From: JAWWPY01 sp964412845
GTDB taxonomy: Bacteria > Actinomycetota > Actinomycetes > Streptosporangiales > Streptosporangiaceae
Assembly (NCBI GenBank): GCA_964412845.1
Contig: CAYPQM010000079.1
Coordinates: 1 to 31,459, forward strand
Direction: 5' to 3'
DNA: 31,459 bases
Numbering within the stretch: the first letter of the stretch is position 1; each line of letters starts with the position of its first letter. The notes under the pieces were generated by a model that made no database searches, had not been told where the DNA came from, and saw only the letters and a program-made list of their open reading frames with translations. Positions 31,447 to 31,459 of the stretch are shown in pieces. A program made the translations under genes and the position numbers.

Positions 31447-31459
31447 TCTGGGTGACCGG

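Overview
The window is very GC-rich chromosomal DNA from an actinomycete. Family content supports this: an F420-type luciferase-like oxidoreductase, a GuaB1-type GMP reductase with CBS domains, an actinobacterial ferrochelatase with a cysteine-rich tail, GlnR-like boxes before an ammonium transporter, and a CHAT/STAND/TPR protein of the kind common in filamentous actinomycetes. A streptosporangial or similar filamentous lineage is plausible, but the genus cannot be read from the sequence. No tRNA, rRNA, CRISPR array, transposase or integrase was seen.

Region 1 (1-7482, minus strand) is a peptide/oligosaccharide-type ABC importer locus. It reads LacI-type regulator, two permeases, two ATPases, then a lipoprotein binding protein that runs off the left edge. 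The first five genes abut or overlap. Two identical perfect 14-bp palindromes lie upstream of the regulator and look like its operators, so the transporter probably imports an oligosaccharide rather than a peptide. Region 2 (7483-9681) holds a stand-alone amt gene behind a long leader with GlnR-like repeats, followed by a very large hairpin and GC-rich tandem repeats. Region 3 (9682-12949) has a coupled cyclase-family hydrolase plus ThDP-enzyme pair, facing away from a vapBC toxin-antitoxin operon. The two are separated by a long inverted repeat.

Region 4 (12994-19908) is the most interesting. A two-gene module encodes a ~1566-residue protein with a CHAT caspase-like protease domain, an NB-ARC-type STAND NTPase domain, TPR-like helices and C-terminal tandem repeats, translationally coupled to an unrecognised 160-residue partner. 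This looks like an NLR-like conflict or defence system. Its C-terminal repeat unit is duplicated with apparently perfect nucleotide identity over 241 bp. The module lies between an intact luciferase-like gene and a 50-codon 5' remnant of a paralogous or displaced copy. The two copies share an identical 23-bp direct repeat at the break, as expected of an inserted island or a paralog truncation.

Region 5 (20020-31413) is mostly housekeeping: an alpha/beta hydrolase and an anchored exported protein (+); MFS transporter and ALO-type FAD oxidase, then TetR regulator, CPA1 Na+/H+ antiporter and GMP reductase-like GuaB1 (all minus); a lytic-transglycosylase-like exported protein, coproporphyrin ferrochelatase and an inositol-monophosphatase-family enzyme (+). 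Several genes have a -10-like hexamer 6-7 nt before the start codon and no Shine-Dalgarno, suggesting leaderless mRNAs.
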